NCBI GenBank assembly: GCA_035048495.1
Contig: CM068546.1
Span: 37,900,674-37,964,673 of the forward strand
DNA: 64,000 bases
Direction: 5' to 3'
DNA from: Euptelea pleiosperma
Lineage: Eukaryota > Streptophyta > Magnoliopsida > Ranunculales > Eupteleaceae
In this document: one piece after another, positions 1 to 12,584 of the stretch
Layout of the letters: the number at the start of each line of letters is the position of its first letter
How positions within the stretch are numbered: position 1 is the stretch's first letter
Made by a program: the position numbers and the translations under genes
Notes under the pieces: model-generated
Database searches by the model: none
Seen by the model: the letters and a program-made list of their open reading frames with translations, nothing else
What the model was told of the DNA's origin: nothing

Positions 1-192
1 GTCAGGAGTCAGGAGACTCAGGACCAATAATGAGACAGATTAAACGCAAAAACAGTAATTGAATAAAACGAGAGAATAAAGACAAATACGCTTTGGCTCA
101 TTTACTGACCGTTATGCTCTTGCCCTAAATCCGACCGTCGTCGGCCGGGCAGCTCGGTCAGCTCAGCCCTGGCCGGGTGACCTGCCTGAATG

Positions 193-300
193 CACGTGAT
201 GACGTCACAGGGTCGGTTTACATTCCTTTGGGGCTTGGACCTGTTGCTGTCATGTCTACCCGGCCACCCAATTAGCTGCCCCACCACCCCCCCTTATAAG
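193..300 (+). promoter_or_regulatory. promoter-like segment with G-box, CRE-type site and TATA-like box
   Basis: A CACGTG G-box lies at 193-198 and is followed at once by the palindrome TGACGTCA (200-207), the core bound by plant bZIP factors. A TTATAAG box lies at 294-300, and a pyrimidine-rich stretch typical of a plant transcript leader starts about 20 bases later. The order and spacing fit a pol II promoter reading to the right. No protein gene follows it in this window, so the product is unknown. Confidence 0.35.
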
Positions 301-319
301 AGAATTAAGCCCGCTAAGT

Positions 320-900
320 TCTTCACTTCTCTTCTCAGTTCTCAATCCTCTCCCTCTCTCTCTTTTATGGGAGAGAGAGAGAAAAGCTTTCAAGGAAGAG
401 CATAAAGAGAGAAGTTTCCATAAGGTAAAAAAGCTTCAGATTCTTAGATAAATGGGATTTATTCTTTTTAATCTGTGTGATGTAATTGGTGTTTGTTTGA
501 TCTTTATTATATCTACAGTTATAGCATGCAAGTCATTAGATTCTCTGAAATATTTCCATGAACCCACTTTGTATTTTTCTTGTTTCCTTCAATCTTGCAG
601 GTTTTCAAATTTTGGTATGAAAAATAGAAGACAAGTTAAAGAATTTTCCCATCTCCAATTGGTAAAGAGCTAGAAGAGCCATCTTCTTTTTTTATTTTTA
701 TTTTTTTTGTGTTTTTATTTCCACTAATTCCTCTCTTTTCTTGAACTATTCTTTTGCAGGTTATCATGAATTGGTTCATCACCAAAATTACCATCCTAAA
801 AACTTCAAGAATCAACATCTTCGGGGGTTTTCACTCTAACAGTGGAAGCTTGTCGATAATTGCTGTTTGTTTGCCTTAATTAGGCGCTATCCTACTTGAG
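320..900 (+). other. possible short spliced transcript of unknown function
   Basis: Downstream of the TATA-like box are paired splice signals. There is a donor near 425 (AAG/GTAAAA), an acceptor at 598-600 after a pyrimidine tract, a donor at 662 and an acceptor at 757-759. Joining 601-661 to 760 onward keeps open a frame that begins with ATG at 617 and ends near 878, giving about 54 residues with no recognised domain. An upstream ATG at 368 opens only a 12-codon frame. This may be a long non-coding RNA, the leader of a lost gene, or chance. No conserved miRNA sequence was recognised. Confidence 0.2.
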
Positions 901-2040
901 CTTTTTCAATTAGAACTTTTTTGACTTCTTTTCTCTCTATCCGACTTTGTTTCCATTGTTCCTATATTCTTCTTGACCTTGTAAGACCTTTTCTTGACCT
1001 TGTAAGACCCCAGGTAACAGTTGCTATCCTTGTTTTCTGAACGATCCTAGACTCCCTATCAGAAGCTACTGATAGAGAATCTGACTTCGACTGTTCCCCG
1101 TTTCCGCCCAACTCACCTTCTCTTTCTCTGTCTATCCCTCTTGAGCTATTTGAATCAAGACTAACTTAACCCATGCCACATCTCCACTTTAATTCTACTT
1201 ATTTCCATTTCTAAATTGAAGATATTATTGGTAGATTCTCAGAATTCGCACGGGTTATGCGGTCTCGATTTGATCTGGGTCTAGGTATTTAGACCTTTTA
1301 TGAACTTCTTTTATGTAATTTGGAGAGCAAAATATGATGGAAGTGTTTATTGGGGAAGTGATTCAAGTGTAAAAACTAGATTTTTAAGACTAAGATCTTC
1401 TTAATTATGAGCTTCTTTATGTAAATTGTAGAGCAAAATATGATGAAAGTGTTTCGAGTGTGGAGGAAAAACCAATAGATAGAACATCTTTTACTTTTCA
1501 GTTTTCTGCTTTCTGTGCTTTGGATTTTCTTTGTATTATGTGAGCAGAATTATGCAGTTGTTGCAGGTATCAGTTTCGTTGTTTTATATGTTGTTTGCTG
1601 AAAGTGAGTAGTCAATAAATATTCTCGCAGATCTCTAAAGAGTCCTCGTGACTGATCCATGGAATGTACAAAATCTCCATTGTATTATTATTATTTTTTT
1701 TTGTAGTTATTATATCTTTGGCATTTAATTCTTTTTCTCCCGAGCTTAAAATCTGTATGGGGTGGGCAAAACTTATTACAGCAAAATGATCATGTTTGTA
1801 CATAAAATCTTTTTCCGCTGAGAGAGAAAAAGAGAGGGGGTACCTCTCCGGGAAATAGTTTGAAGTGGCGATCCTCCGTCATCTATACCCATGGTTAATG
1901 ATCGCCTGCTTCAATAATCTAGAACTCAATACTACGTACGTACCCTTTTCTTTAGCGCTCTCACTCTGAGTGTGTATGTCAGAGAGAGAGATAATGAGAC
2001 GGAAAACACAAAGTTGCTGAACTCTCTCTCTCTCTCTACC
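901..2040. other. gene-free stretch
   Basis: No coding region was recognised. A 19-bp unit beginning TTCTTGACCTT is repeated in tandem near 970-1008. A small perfect inverted repeat (CTATCAG, 6-base loop, CTGATAG) lies at about 1057-1076. The rest is AT-rich with scattered CT and GA tracts. Confidence 0.4.
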
Positions 2041-2049
2041 TATTGAGGA

Positions 2050-2700
2050 ATGGGCCAAAAATCCAGGAAAATTTTCGGAACTTCTGAACCTATGGATGTG
2101 TGGACCACCCTTTGGTGGACCTACTGACCAAAAATCAGCCTGATTAATGGTGATTTCTAGCTTTTGTACTCTAGTACCTAAAATATATATTGAATCCCAC
2201 GGCTTAAAGTAAAAATTGAAAAACATTCAGGAATTTTTTTTATTTTTTATTTTTTTGAAGTGGGTGGCGAAAAAATGTCATTATGGATGTGTGGACCAAC
2301 CTTTGGAGGACCTACAGACCAAAACTCAGCCTTATTAATGGTAATTTCTAGCTGCTGTACTTTAAGTACCCCATTGCTTGAATCCCACGACTAATTTTTT
2401 TTCTTTTTTGAAAAAGACTCAAATCCAACGGCTAGAAGCACAAATCAAGATGACTTTTGGTATGCAGATATACCTAAGGACGAGTGAAAGTATGAAACAT
2501 TGTCAGCACTGTTGGATGTCCATTGAAAAAGGTGTTATTTCAAGGAGCAATGGCATTAAACGGTGGATACAATGTTTGCATACTTTTTAAGTCTACAAAC
2601 GTATGCATAATAGATTTCTCCCATAAGGACGGGCCAAACATCCGTGCTGTCAGTGGTCTCAAATTCCACAACGAAAGAGACCCAGTTCAAAAACTTTCTC
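2050..2700. repeat. two decayed MITE-like segments in direct orientation
   Basis: About 110 bp starting near 2088 (TATGGATGTGTGGACCA, then a tract related to AAAATCAGCCTGATTAATGG) is repeated in the same orientation from about 2283. Both resemble one arm of the palindromic MITE family found throughout the window. An inverted arm-like tract follows at 2415-2470. No clean borders or target duplication could be defined. Confidence 0.45.
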
Positions 2701-3067
2701 AACCATAGGGTCAGAGGTCTTCAAAAGTGTGCAACGTGGCACGTTTTACTCAACCCCTGAAGACACAGCAGAGCGACCCACTCCAAAATAAATTGCTTGG
2801 TTTACCACGTACTCCACGCCTTTATGTATGGTCATGATCAGGGGACAAAAAGATTGACAACACCTTTGGTGTACCAACATGGAAGATGAATCAATGGCTG
2901 ATTTTTGGTGAGGATGATCTCATCACCGTATAGACCATCCCCACCAAAAATATCTCATTCCAAAACTTTGAAAAATATGCATTGGCAAAGTTCTCCTTTG
3001 ATGCATATAACAAGGGGTATCAATATCAATGGCGATAGCGCATTCGTGATCCTCCAATCTCTAAATA

Positions 3068-3110
3068 CTAGTAATGAAAGCCCGTGCTAAAGTACGGGTA
3101 GAAATAGAAA
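3068..3110 (-). mobile_element. Helitron 3' terminus
   Basis: Read on the minus strand, a GC-rich hairpin (CCCGTACTTTAGCACGGG, plus-strand 3081-3098) lies about ten bases before a terminal CTAG (3068-3071) that is followed by T. A subterminal hairpin followed by CTRR and a T flank is the standard Helitron 3' signature. The element would extend to the right. Its 5' TC end was not located, so only this terminus is annotated. Confidence 0.55.
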
Positions 3111-4508
3111 ATACAAACAACGACAATTACTTTTTATATCTATATCTAATTGTAGTAGGAAATAATACAGAAAAATTGCTTAACTATTCTCTTTCCTTTC
3201 ATCTTCTCTAAACATGATAAGAAAATGAAAAAAATTACTAACACTAAAAGAAAATAAAAAATAAATTTTTATAATCTTCATTTTTACATTCAAGCATCGC
3301 ACAACAGCATATCCACTATGTCTATAATAGTGACGACTCTTCCATCAATTGGGGACTTCATATTATTTTTATTCACAATCCTCTTTTCGTTATCTTTAAC
3401 ATCCCCTTAGCCCGTAAAACATGATAAGAAAATATAAAAAAAAGGTTAATAATTTTGGAAGAACATAAAAAAAAAAATTATAATCTTTATTTTTATCTTC
3501 AAAGATTTTTACAATCCTAAAAAATTGAAACCCTACAAATAAACAAACAATCATTCTAGAGTCTAAACATAAACATGAATATAAATAATTGAATAACAAT
3601 TTTTTTAGAAGCCCAAATCAAGTATTCAACAGAGACGACTCATTGTAGGAGAAAATTTTTTTTAGAAGAGATGGTAAAAATATCGAACTATATTGACTTT
3701 TCTCCTGCTTTTCTGTCTTCATTATTTGAAGAAACTTCGGTGAGAGAAAATGTGAGAACCCTGTCTAAACCCTAATATTTATATATAACCGAATTAATGG
3801 CTAATTAAATGTATATTTATTTATTAACAAAATATGGAGAGACATTAGATGTCAATAATGGAAGTGATGTTAATGGGAAAAACGTTTCAATTGAAACAAA
3901 AATAGAATGTTATGAAAATTGAAGAAGAAGATGGAAAGTCATTAAAAGACCATAATGAAAGCGGTGGTAATGGGATAAACGTTTTGATTAAAACATAAAT
4001 AGAATGTTGTGAATGTTATATTTTGAAAGACCATAATGAAGCGGTGTTAGGACACGTTGAGAAAGACGAATTTAAGAACGAATATATCATATTTCTCATT
4101 AATAAGTCTTTGAGTTTACATCATATTTCTCATTAGTAAGTCTTTGAGTTTACATCGAGATATGTGCAAATATCTTAGTTCTTGGTACATAGAATGTTTT
4201 CTTAGTGAAATTCTTCTGAAAGTTTTCTAAAAGCTTGCCCTTTGTCGATAAAGAAAAAAATTCCCTTTCTTAAAATCCACACTTTTTATATGAGATGGTA
4301 AATTAGTACTTATAATCTCCATCCTCTAATGAGAATGTTTCATTATTTTAAAACAACTCTCCTATGAGAGGTTCACTTGGATCTCTCTAATGAGAGAGCG
4401 CCACCTAGATTCCTTGATCCTTAATTATATCAAGGAATTTAGATAAATTCCCTAGATTTTAGTCCTTTTAGGATTTTAGTCCTCTACATAACAGTGTTTT
4501 ATTAAGAA
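3111..4508. other. AT-rich gene-free stretch
   Basis: This may be the body of the Helitron whose 3' end is at 3068. It has runs of A and T, no domain-bearing ORF, and short direct repeats such as the phrase on 'catttctcattagtaagtc' repeated near 4090-4140. No gene was recognised. Confidence 0.4.
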
Positions 4509-7500
4509 CTAGTGGGTGGCCTGTGTCCACGGCACCACTCGACAAAGCGTTTGTCAAAATTGAGTGTGAGTGGCTGAGATCCACCGTCTAGTTGGGGATA
4601 AGATCTTGGCCCTTTTTAATGAAGCCTATAAGAGGGGGAGACAACTTCCCTGTTTTGTTATATAGACTAGTGGGTGCCCTGTGCCATCGGCACTCCTCAA
4701 CAAAGAATTTGCCAAAATCAAGTGAGTGGCGGAGATCCACTGTCATTTGGGGGAGGATTAGATCTCGGCCCTTCTTTGTTGATGCTTATAAGATGAGGTA
4801 TAAGTAGGGAGACAACCAATGTATTTTGTTATATAGAATAGTAAATGGCCCATGCCCACTGCACTCTCCGACAAAAGCGTTTGCAAAAATTGGGTGCCTT
4901 CAGTACTCAAACGGTAAAACGGACTAGGGCGTTACTGTTTTTCCATTATAGCCGATGTTATAACAGATTGTAATGCATAGAGGGAAAAATGAAAAAATAA
5001 CAGAAATAACAAAAAGTAACGGTGTTGAAATTTAAATTTTGAATAAATTGAGGTCAAATGAGGCGGATTGAGTGGCTGAAATCTAACCGTCCACATTAGA
5101 TTGATGGATATGATCTCAACCACTCTTTATCTAACCGCCCACTTTAGATGGATGGATAAGATAAGAGAATACAACTGAGTTGTCTTGATATATGCATGGG
5201 TGGCCCGTGCCCGCGGCACTTTCCGACAAAATGTTTGTCAAAATCGGGTGAGAGTTAATCTCAGCCATCGATATGAAGCATAGTGGATCTCAGCCACTCA
5301 CTATTGAAGCCATATAAGATAAGAGGGGTATAAGAAAACCATTAAATTTCCGTTAAATTTTATTTTTTTTAATTTTAAATTTTCAAATTTCAAATTTTAA
5401 AATTTGAATTTCAGCATCACTTTTTTCCATTAAAATCAATTTTTTTCATTTTTGCCTCTGGCCGTTTCAATCCGTTTTAACAGTAACACCCCTCTCAAGG
5501 CATAAAAAGTGGGGCGCCTGAGCCTGGCCCTTGGGCTATATGTAAATCCAACCCATTTCATTCTTTACATGTTGGTAAATAGTAGGTGACCCATGCCCAC
5601 GGCACTCATCGACAAAGCGTTTGTCAAAATTGGGTGTGAGTGGCTGAGATCCACCGTCCATTTGGTGTGATAAGATCTTGGCCATCCTTTATGAAGCCGG
5701 ATAAGAGGGGAGAAAACCGTTCTATTTTGTTGTATAGACTAGTGGGTGCCTCATGCCATCGGCACTCCTCGACAAAGAATTTGCCAAAATCAAGTGAGTT
5801 GCAGAGTTCCACCATCCATTTGGGGGAGGATTAGATCTTGGCCATTCTTTGTTGATGCTTATAATAGAAGGTATAAATAGGGAGACAACCAATGTCTTTT
5901 GTTATATAGAATAGTAAATAGCCACGCCCACGGCATTCTCCGACAAAAGCGTTTACAAAAATTGGGTGCCTTCAACACTCAAACGGTATAACGGACTAGG
6001 GCGTTACCGTTCTTCCATTATAATGGACTGTAACTCACAGAGGGAGAAATGGAAAAAGAACATAAATAAAAAAAAATAACGGTGTTGAAATTTAACGGTG
6101 TTGAATAAATTGAGGTCAAATGAGGCGGATTGAGTGGTTGAAATCTAACCGTCCACATTAGATCGATGGATTTGATCTCAACCACTCTTTATCTTACTGT
6201 CCACATTAGATGGATGGATAAGATAAGAGAATACAACTAAGTTGTCTTGATATATGCGTGGGTGGCCCGTTCCCGCAGTACTTTCTGACAAAGTGTTTGT
6301 CAAAATCGGGTGGGAGTTAATCTCAGCCACTCATTATTGAAGCCATATAAGATAAGAGGGGTATAAGAAAACCATTAAATTTCTATTAAATTCAATTTTT
6401 TTTTTGAAATTTTAAATTTTCAACTTTCAAATTTCAAAATTTTAAATTTTGAATTTCAGCACCACTTTTTTCCGTTAAAATCCATTTTTACCATTTTTAC
6501 CCTTGTCTGTTTCAATCAATTTTAACGGTAACACCCCTCTCAAGGCATAAAAAGTGGGGCTCCTGAGCCTGACCCTTGGGCTATATGTAAATCCAACCCA
6601 TTTCATTCCTTATATGTAGGTAAGTAGTAGGTGACCTCTGCTCACGACACTCATCAACAAAGGCGTTTGTCAAAATTGGGTGTGAGTGGCTGAGATCCAC
6701 TGTCCATTTGGTGTGATAAGATCTCGGCCATCCTTTATGAAGCTCGATAAGAGGGGGAGACAACCGTCCTGTTTTGTTATATAGACTAGTGGGTGCCCCG
6801 TGCCATCGGCACTCCTCAACAAATTATTTGCCAAAATCAAGTGAGTGGTGGAGATCCACCGTCCATTTGAGAGAGGATTAGATCTCGGCCCTTCTTTGTT
6901 GATGCTTATAAGAGGAGGTATAAGTAGGGAGACAACCAATGTGTTTTGTTATATACAATAGTAAATGGCCCATGCCCACATCACTCTGACAAAAGCGTTT
7001 GCAAAAATTGGGTGCCTTCGGCACTCAAACAGTATAACGACTGGGGCGTTACTGTTTTTTCCATTATAACGGCTGTTATAACGGATTGTAATGCACATAG
7101 GGAGAAATGAGAAAATAACATAAATAACAAAAATAGCGGTGTTGAAATTTAAATTTTGAATAAATTGAGGTCAAATGAGGCGGATTGAGTGGCTGAAATC
7201 TAACCGTCCACATTAGATGGATGGATAAGATAAGAGAATACAACTAAGTTGTCTTGATATATGCGTGGGTGGCCTGTGCCCGCGGCACTTTCCAACAAAG
7301 TGTTTGTCAAAATCGGGTGGGAGTTAATCTCAACCATCAATACGAAGCACAGTGGATCTCAGTCACTCATTATTAAAGCCATATAAGATAAGAGGGGTAT
7401 AAGAAAACCATGAAATTTCCGTTAAATTCTATTTTTTTTTTTAAATTTTAAAATTTTAAATTTCAAAATTTGAATTTCAGCATCACTTTTTTCCATTAAA

Positions 7501-7830
7501 ATCATTAAAATCCATCAAAATCTATTTTTTTTTCATTTTTGCCCTTGGCCGTTTCAATCCGTTTTAACGGTTGTTTTAATGATAACACCCCTCTCGAGGC
7601 ATAAAGAGTGGGGCTCCTGAGCCTTACCCTTGGGCTATATGTAAATTCAACCCATTTCATTTCTTATATATAGTTAAATAGTAGGTGACCCGTGCCCACG
7701 GCACTCATCGACAAAGCGTTTGTCAAAATTGGGTGCGATTGGCTGAGATCCATTTGGTGTGATAAGATCTCGGCCATCCTTTATGAAGCCGGATAAGAGG
7801 GGAGACAACCGTCCTGTTTTATTATATAGA
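4509..7830 (-). mobile_element. tandem array of Helitron-like units, about three 1.05-kb repeats
   Basis: On the minus strand the block begins TCTATATAAT at 7830 with an A before it, and ends CTAG at 4509 with a T after it. These are the Helitron hallmarks for insertion into AT. Inside, units of 158-400 bp follow each other head to tail, each with a hairpin of the type GTGCCGTGGGCAC near its 3' side. At 4666/4667, 5738/5739 and 6785/6786 the CTAG end of one unit directly abuts the TCTATA start of the next. Four unit types recur in the same order with a period of 1.05-1.07 kb, three times plus a final partial copy. No Rep/helicase coding was seen, so the array is non-autonomous. Confidence 0.7.
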
Positions 7831-9860
7831 TAATCCTCTTTGTGTATAAGGGATTTTGCTCAGGTTACATGTATGCTTGGGATTGGTCTCTTTTAATAAA
7901 TGAGATTAGAGTTTCACCTAGGTCATCAGGCCGTCACCGTAGGATGACATGTGACGCCCACAGAGTGGCCTCACCTCACGATAGAGATGCCACCAAGACG
8001 TGATGTCTACACCTGCAGAAGGGTGTCATGGGTATCACATGTCGGGCCATGATTGGCTCTGGCGTACCCATCTTACTTTGGATAAAGTGTGGTTGAGGTG
8101 CATCATGGTTGATGCTCCTCATCACCCATTCACGAGCAATAAATGCCCCCTCGAGATTCATGTAAAGAACTTTAAGATCTGCAAAGATCTCGATAATATT
8201 TGCAGCAAATAGATGTGCTCCATGCTAGCAATTTTAAAAAATTTTTTGGCAGTGAACTAATCCTGTGCGGTCAAAAAACTTGACTCCAAGTTTGAACTCA
8301 AGTACTCAACGTGAGGAACAAAAAGCTATTTTTCGAATAGGCCCAAACTCGAGGCCCGCCTCGATACAATTCAATAGAAGCCCGAAACCTCTCATGGGCC
8401 TGTTTACATCCCCTATTTACGTGTGGATCATCTCCTATGTCCAAGATAGATCCATCCAGAAAATCTTGATGGATTCAATGTAGGAGAAAATTTGCTAATA
8501 GCAACTACATTAGGAAAAAGTCAATAACTCTGATGGTTAAGTTATTTTTAGCCAGCCTAGACCAATGAGCATCTGGACCCGACTCTACCCAACCCTGGGC
8601 ATCTACAAGGCCTGGGACTTGGCTTGGCCTGAATTTGGTCCTGTTGAATTAATGGATTATGCTTGGTCTGGGCCTGATTTTGATCTAAAATTAAACCTAG
8701 AGACGACCTAGCTATTGAGCCCTGGGCCATGCTTGGGCGGAGTAAGTTTAGACACATGATGGGCTAGGCCAAGCTTAGGTGACCTATCCTGGGCCAAGAC
8801 CTGCCCATGTGCACCCCTAGTGAAAGGGTTAATGTTTCTGGTCAATGATGGTCAAAATAGTCAACGGAAAGACCGAAAGAATGGAAACTCAAGGGAATTT
8901 CACTAATATAGATGATTTATCAAGGGGGTGTTACAAAAAATCGCTTAAAATTTTGGTCTATCTGTAATGTATCTTCGAGGATGTATAATCCAACATTGCT
9001 AACCTAAAGTTTATACTCCTTGTTGTAGACCTCAGGACCACTCTAACACAACTCAACACAAATACTTGTGTCAAAATGGGAGCACAAGAACGTGTCTTCC
9101 TCGATCGCCTCACATGTAGGTGTACCAATGGGGCAGGGTTGGGCCTAAGATTGTTAAATTTGAATAGGCCCAAGCCCGAGATTTGCCTTGAAACAATTCA
9201 AATTAAGCCCCAAAACCTCTCACTGGCCAGTCTTTTTGGCCCGCTGGGGAACTAATCTTTGAGGAGAATTTGAGTTATGCCTGTCGGGGGCCCTCTCTGA
9301 GCCCTTTGTGGACATCCAGTGAACTGGGGCCAGGCCAGACTTTGTAACAAGATCAAAGGCCCAATGGGCTTGGGTTCTATGCAAACTGATCAGGAGATTC
9401 AAGTCGCCATACCATAAGTCCCACTTAAAGATCTCATAATTCTAATAGACCTCAGACTGACTAGATGATTATGACCATCAGATTTTATTACATTTATCGG
9501 ACATGAAGATCTACAAATTAGATCTCTATGATCCCTCAATCTATGGGCCCATCAAGAACAGATGTGTGGCAGATGATCTTGTAGCAAGCTTTTGCTAATC
9601 CATTTCAAGAACATCATCTTAGCTACTTTTGATTTTGAATTTCAATCAATAATTGACTAACTTCCAAGCTATAATATTGTATTAGAAATACGAAACACAA
9701 GGTATATATAGAAAATAAACAAATCATTAAAATATAAGATTGTCCCTTAATCTCTAAGGGATACCTTAAAAACAAGGACACCCCGCCTAACATGGAGAGA
9801 CAAATAAGGATCACGTGCCCTAAACATCTGTTCCATCGTCCAACCCATTTGATTTGACCT
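7831..9860. repeat. gene-free stretch with hAT-like terminal fragments
   Basis: At 8800-8820 the minus-strand sequence starting CTAGGGGTGCACATGGGC resembles a hAT-type terminal inverted repeat, followed inward by tracts rich in GGCCC and CCTGGGC. Related phrases about AATAGAAGCCCGAAACCTCTC occur at 8360-8400 and 9195-9225. No complete element, target duplication or coding region was recognised. Confidence 0.35.
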
Positions 9861-10388
9861 AGTATTGTCTCCTAAGTTTGTCAACAAAGGAAGATCCATA
9901 CGATACACAACACGCACACGAATGTATCATCGAACGCGATCACGACGCCTACATTGTCCCCTCTCCACCACACAATTCCGCTTGTCTCGATCTTATTGTA
10001 ATCTAGTTCGTGGTATATTTATACCACACAAAACCCGATCCACCGTATCGTTTAGTAGGCTGGTCTCTACCTACTTGTCCCTATGTGGGTTTTGATCCAT
10101 TTGGTTGATTAAGGATTTAATTAATGAAATTGAGTTAAGAGAGAGAGAGAGAGAGGGAGTTTGATGTACTTCCAACCGTTAACCACCCAAATGGGCATTT
10201 AACATAAATTCTCTTTTGCTTTCAATTAAAATTTCATTCCGACCAGCTTCCCGACAAGACCCGTACACCCACCCCAGCCAACCTCCAAATTAAGGTAGGA
10301 CTGAAAGATTATATAATATGTATTACAATCTATACTATTAAAATCACACTGGTTTTGATGCTCTCTATTCCCATCTTCTCCTTCTTCC
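9861..10388. other. gene-free stretch with a (GA)n tract
   Basis: No gene was recognised. A short GA microsatellite lies at about 10139-10155. Open frames here are short and lack motifs. Confidence 0.4.
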
Positions 10389-10806
10389 CAGGGCCGTCTA
10401 ATGCAAGTTGAGGCCCAAGGCGAAAACTCCATATAAGACCTTTTTATATTTAATATATTAATATATATGGTATTAATAAAAAATTTTAACTCTATATATA
10501 AAAGAAAATCTTATTTAACAACTATTTGTGATAATTAAAAGCTAGGCGATCAGTTTTTGGGCCTAATGAATGCGTGGATGTTCAGCCCACCTATTTCTAG
10601 CCATTGGATTTACTACCCAAAAAACATGCTTGAATCCAGTGTCTAGAATCAATCCTAAAAAGTACTAAAATCTATGGCTAGAGATAACCAACCAGGTTGA
10701 TTTTTGGTTTGTATATCAAACAAGAGGTGGGCTAAACATCCATGTGGTCAGTGGGCTGGGGGCCCAAGACGACTGCCATAATGGCCATATGGTAGAGACG
10801 GCCCTG
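10389..10806. mobile_element. hAT-like MITE with a palindromic MITE nested inside
   Basis: The ends CAGGGCCGTCT (10389) and AGACGGCCCTG (10796-10806) are exact inverted repeats and match the CAGGG-type start of hAT elements. Between them, about 10560-10765 carries the inverted arms of the window's palindromic MITE family (ATGGATGTT... and its complement AACATCCAT). No matching 8-bp target duplication is visible around the outer ends. Confidence 0.45.
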
Positions 10807-11544
10807 CTATTAGATAAATAAAATTATATATCTTATCAATGACGTATTCTAGTGTTAGTAATTTTGTTGTTGTCGTTGTACCTATTTTTTGAGTATTTTT
10901 AAATAAAATAAGATGGAGTACAAGCTGTGTTGCAACATATTTGAAAGAAATGTTAAATATTCCAAATTGCCCGCATTTTTCTTTTTTCTTTTTCAATTTA
11001 TTAATCGAAGAAATATACACGATGTGTGCCCGATACCAAGATGATTTATGGGGTCATACATATGACGTAGATACGACCCCGCTAATTTATAGACCTACTT
11101 TGTGACCACTTGTCACATTATTTCTTAGTTATGTTTTAATTATTTATTAGGAGTTAAAGATTGTGATATCACGACGAGTTTTAGGTTAAAAGTAATTCCA
11201 AAGATAAATTAGTGAGACTAATACTATAAATTGAGGTATTTGAAAAGTTTGCGACTTGGTACGAGTCTAAACTATCTATGTTGGTATTCGAGCAAGTCGA
11301 AATTACTTTTATTTAAATAATTACGTGGTACTATTAATCCGAGAACATGTTTACATGGTCCTTGCAAAAACATTGTTACACCTCGAGTATTGTACATGAG
11401 TATTGTACATGAAGGCACGACACCGCAGCCCAACTTCACACTGAGCTAGCGGGGGGGTTGCAGGGGAGCCAACGACGGAAATATGATTTTGTTCAAGGTG
11501 GGCACAATCAATTGAGTAGAACTGCCTACAACTAGAGATTTTTG

Positions 11545-11775
11545 GCCGTATGGATGTTTGGCTCAACCTTAGATGAACATATAGGCGAAAAATTAGCTTG
11601 ATTAGTGATTTCTAAGCGTTGTATTGGAGTCATTTTTATGGGTTGATTTTTAACTCTGGAATTTGAGTATTATTTAGGGTACAAAGATCCAATGATTTGA
11701 AACCATTGATCATGCTGATTTTTGGTCTGTAGGTCCACCCAGGGACTGCCCAAATATCCAGACAGTCGGCGTCAT
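11545..11775. mobile_element. palindromic MITE family copy, eroded
   Basis: The left arm reads GGCCGTATGGATGTTTGGC and continues to GATTAGTGATTTCTAAGCG. The right arm has the complementary phrases GCTGATTTTTGG and AGGTCCACCCAGGGA. Core order and spacing match the intact copies at 34 kb and 60 kb, but the outer arms are gone and no target duplication was found. Confidence 0.55.
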
Positions 11776-12059
11776 CTAATAGGGGGAACTAAGCTCAAAT
11801 GAAAAGTTTATTTCATAAATTCTTAATTTTTTGGAAGATTTTCAAAGTTGAGGCGGGGCATGTGCCCCCCTGGCCCCTTCCTGGCTCTGCCGCTGGGGGG
11901 AGCACACTCTTTTTTTCGGGGAGGTCTTTTTTCCTAAAGGCATTTTTGTAATTTTACATAGAGATGCAGAAACCCAAGTTTCGTCTGGGGTTTATATATA
12001 CCTCAGTGTTTTCTTTTGCCTCGAAGTATAGTAGAATTTGTGTGAGATCATGGACCTGG

Positions 12060-12180
12060 ACGTGTAGCTCAATCTTGCGAGAACCACATAAATTACCCCC
12101 CCTCCTCCCAAAGATTCAAACCCAAGTATGTGGGTACAACCCCTCACAACCTGGCCAACTCAGCTGTTGGATGCTTCTTG
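12060..12180 (-). mobile_element. probable tRNA-derived SINE fragment
   Basis: On the minus strand an A-box-like AGCTGAGTTGG (12155-12165) is followed 32 bases later by a B-box-like GGTTTGAATCT (12112-12122). This is the internal pol III promoter arrangement of tRNA-derived SINEs. There is no tRNA acceptor stem or full cloverleaf, which argues against a functional tRNA gene. Borders are uncertain. Confidence 0.4.
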
Positions 12181-12584
12181 TAATCGTTCATTTCTTGCAT
12201 AGCACCTTCCCGAGGTTGAACATTTTTCTTATAGTACGTCGTATATTTACATTTAATAATTTAGCTAATAATATATTAATAAGAGAAGTGAGCATGTCAT
12301 ACCCTACCAAATTGCTATATAGTTGATAATAAAAATGGAACTAAGATTCCCACCCCGCAGTTCAAAAAAAAAAAAAAAAAAAGTGATGTCGATTGCATGT
12401 CACACCATTAATTTCATACACCAAAGACATATACCTTAATCATTTTTGCCATTTTATCAAGTGTTTAACTTCATTTTCAACACGTTCATTCTCATCGTCA
12501 TCGTCCTCGTCATCCTCATCTTAATTATAAGGAACCTTTCACATTTTTTACTTTTTCTACTCTAAGATCGCTTACAGCTTAAAC

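Noticed and set aside
1000..1140. Small inverted repeat as a miRNA precursor
   Set aside because: The stem is only 7 bp and no known plant miRNA sequence was recognised nearby.
12112..12165. A tRNA gene suggested by A- and B-box sequences
   Set aside because: No acceptor stem or complete cloverleaf could be formed. A SINE fragment explains the boxes better.
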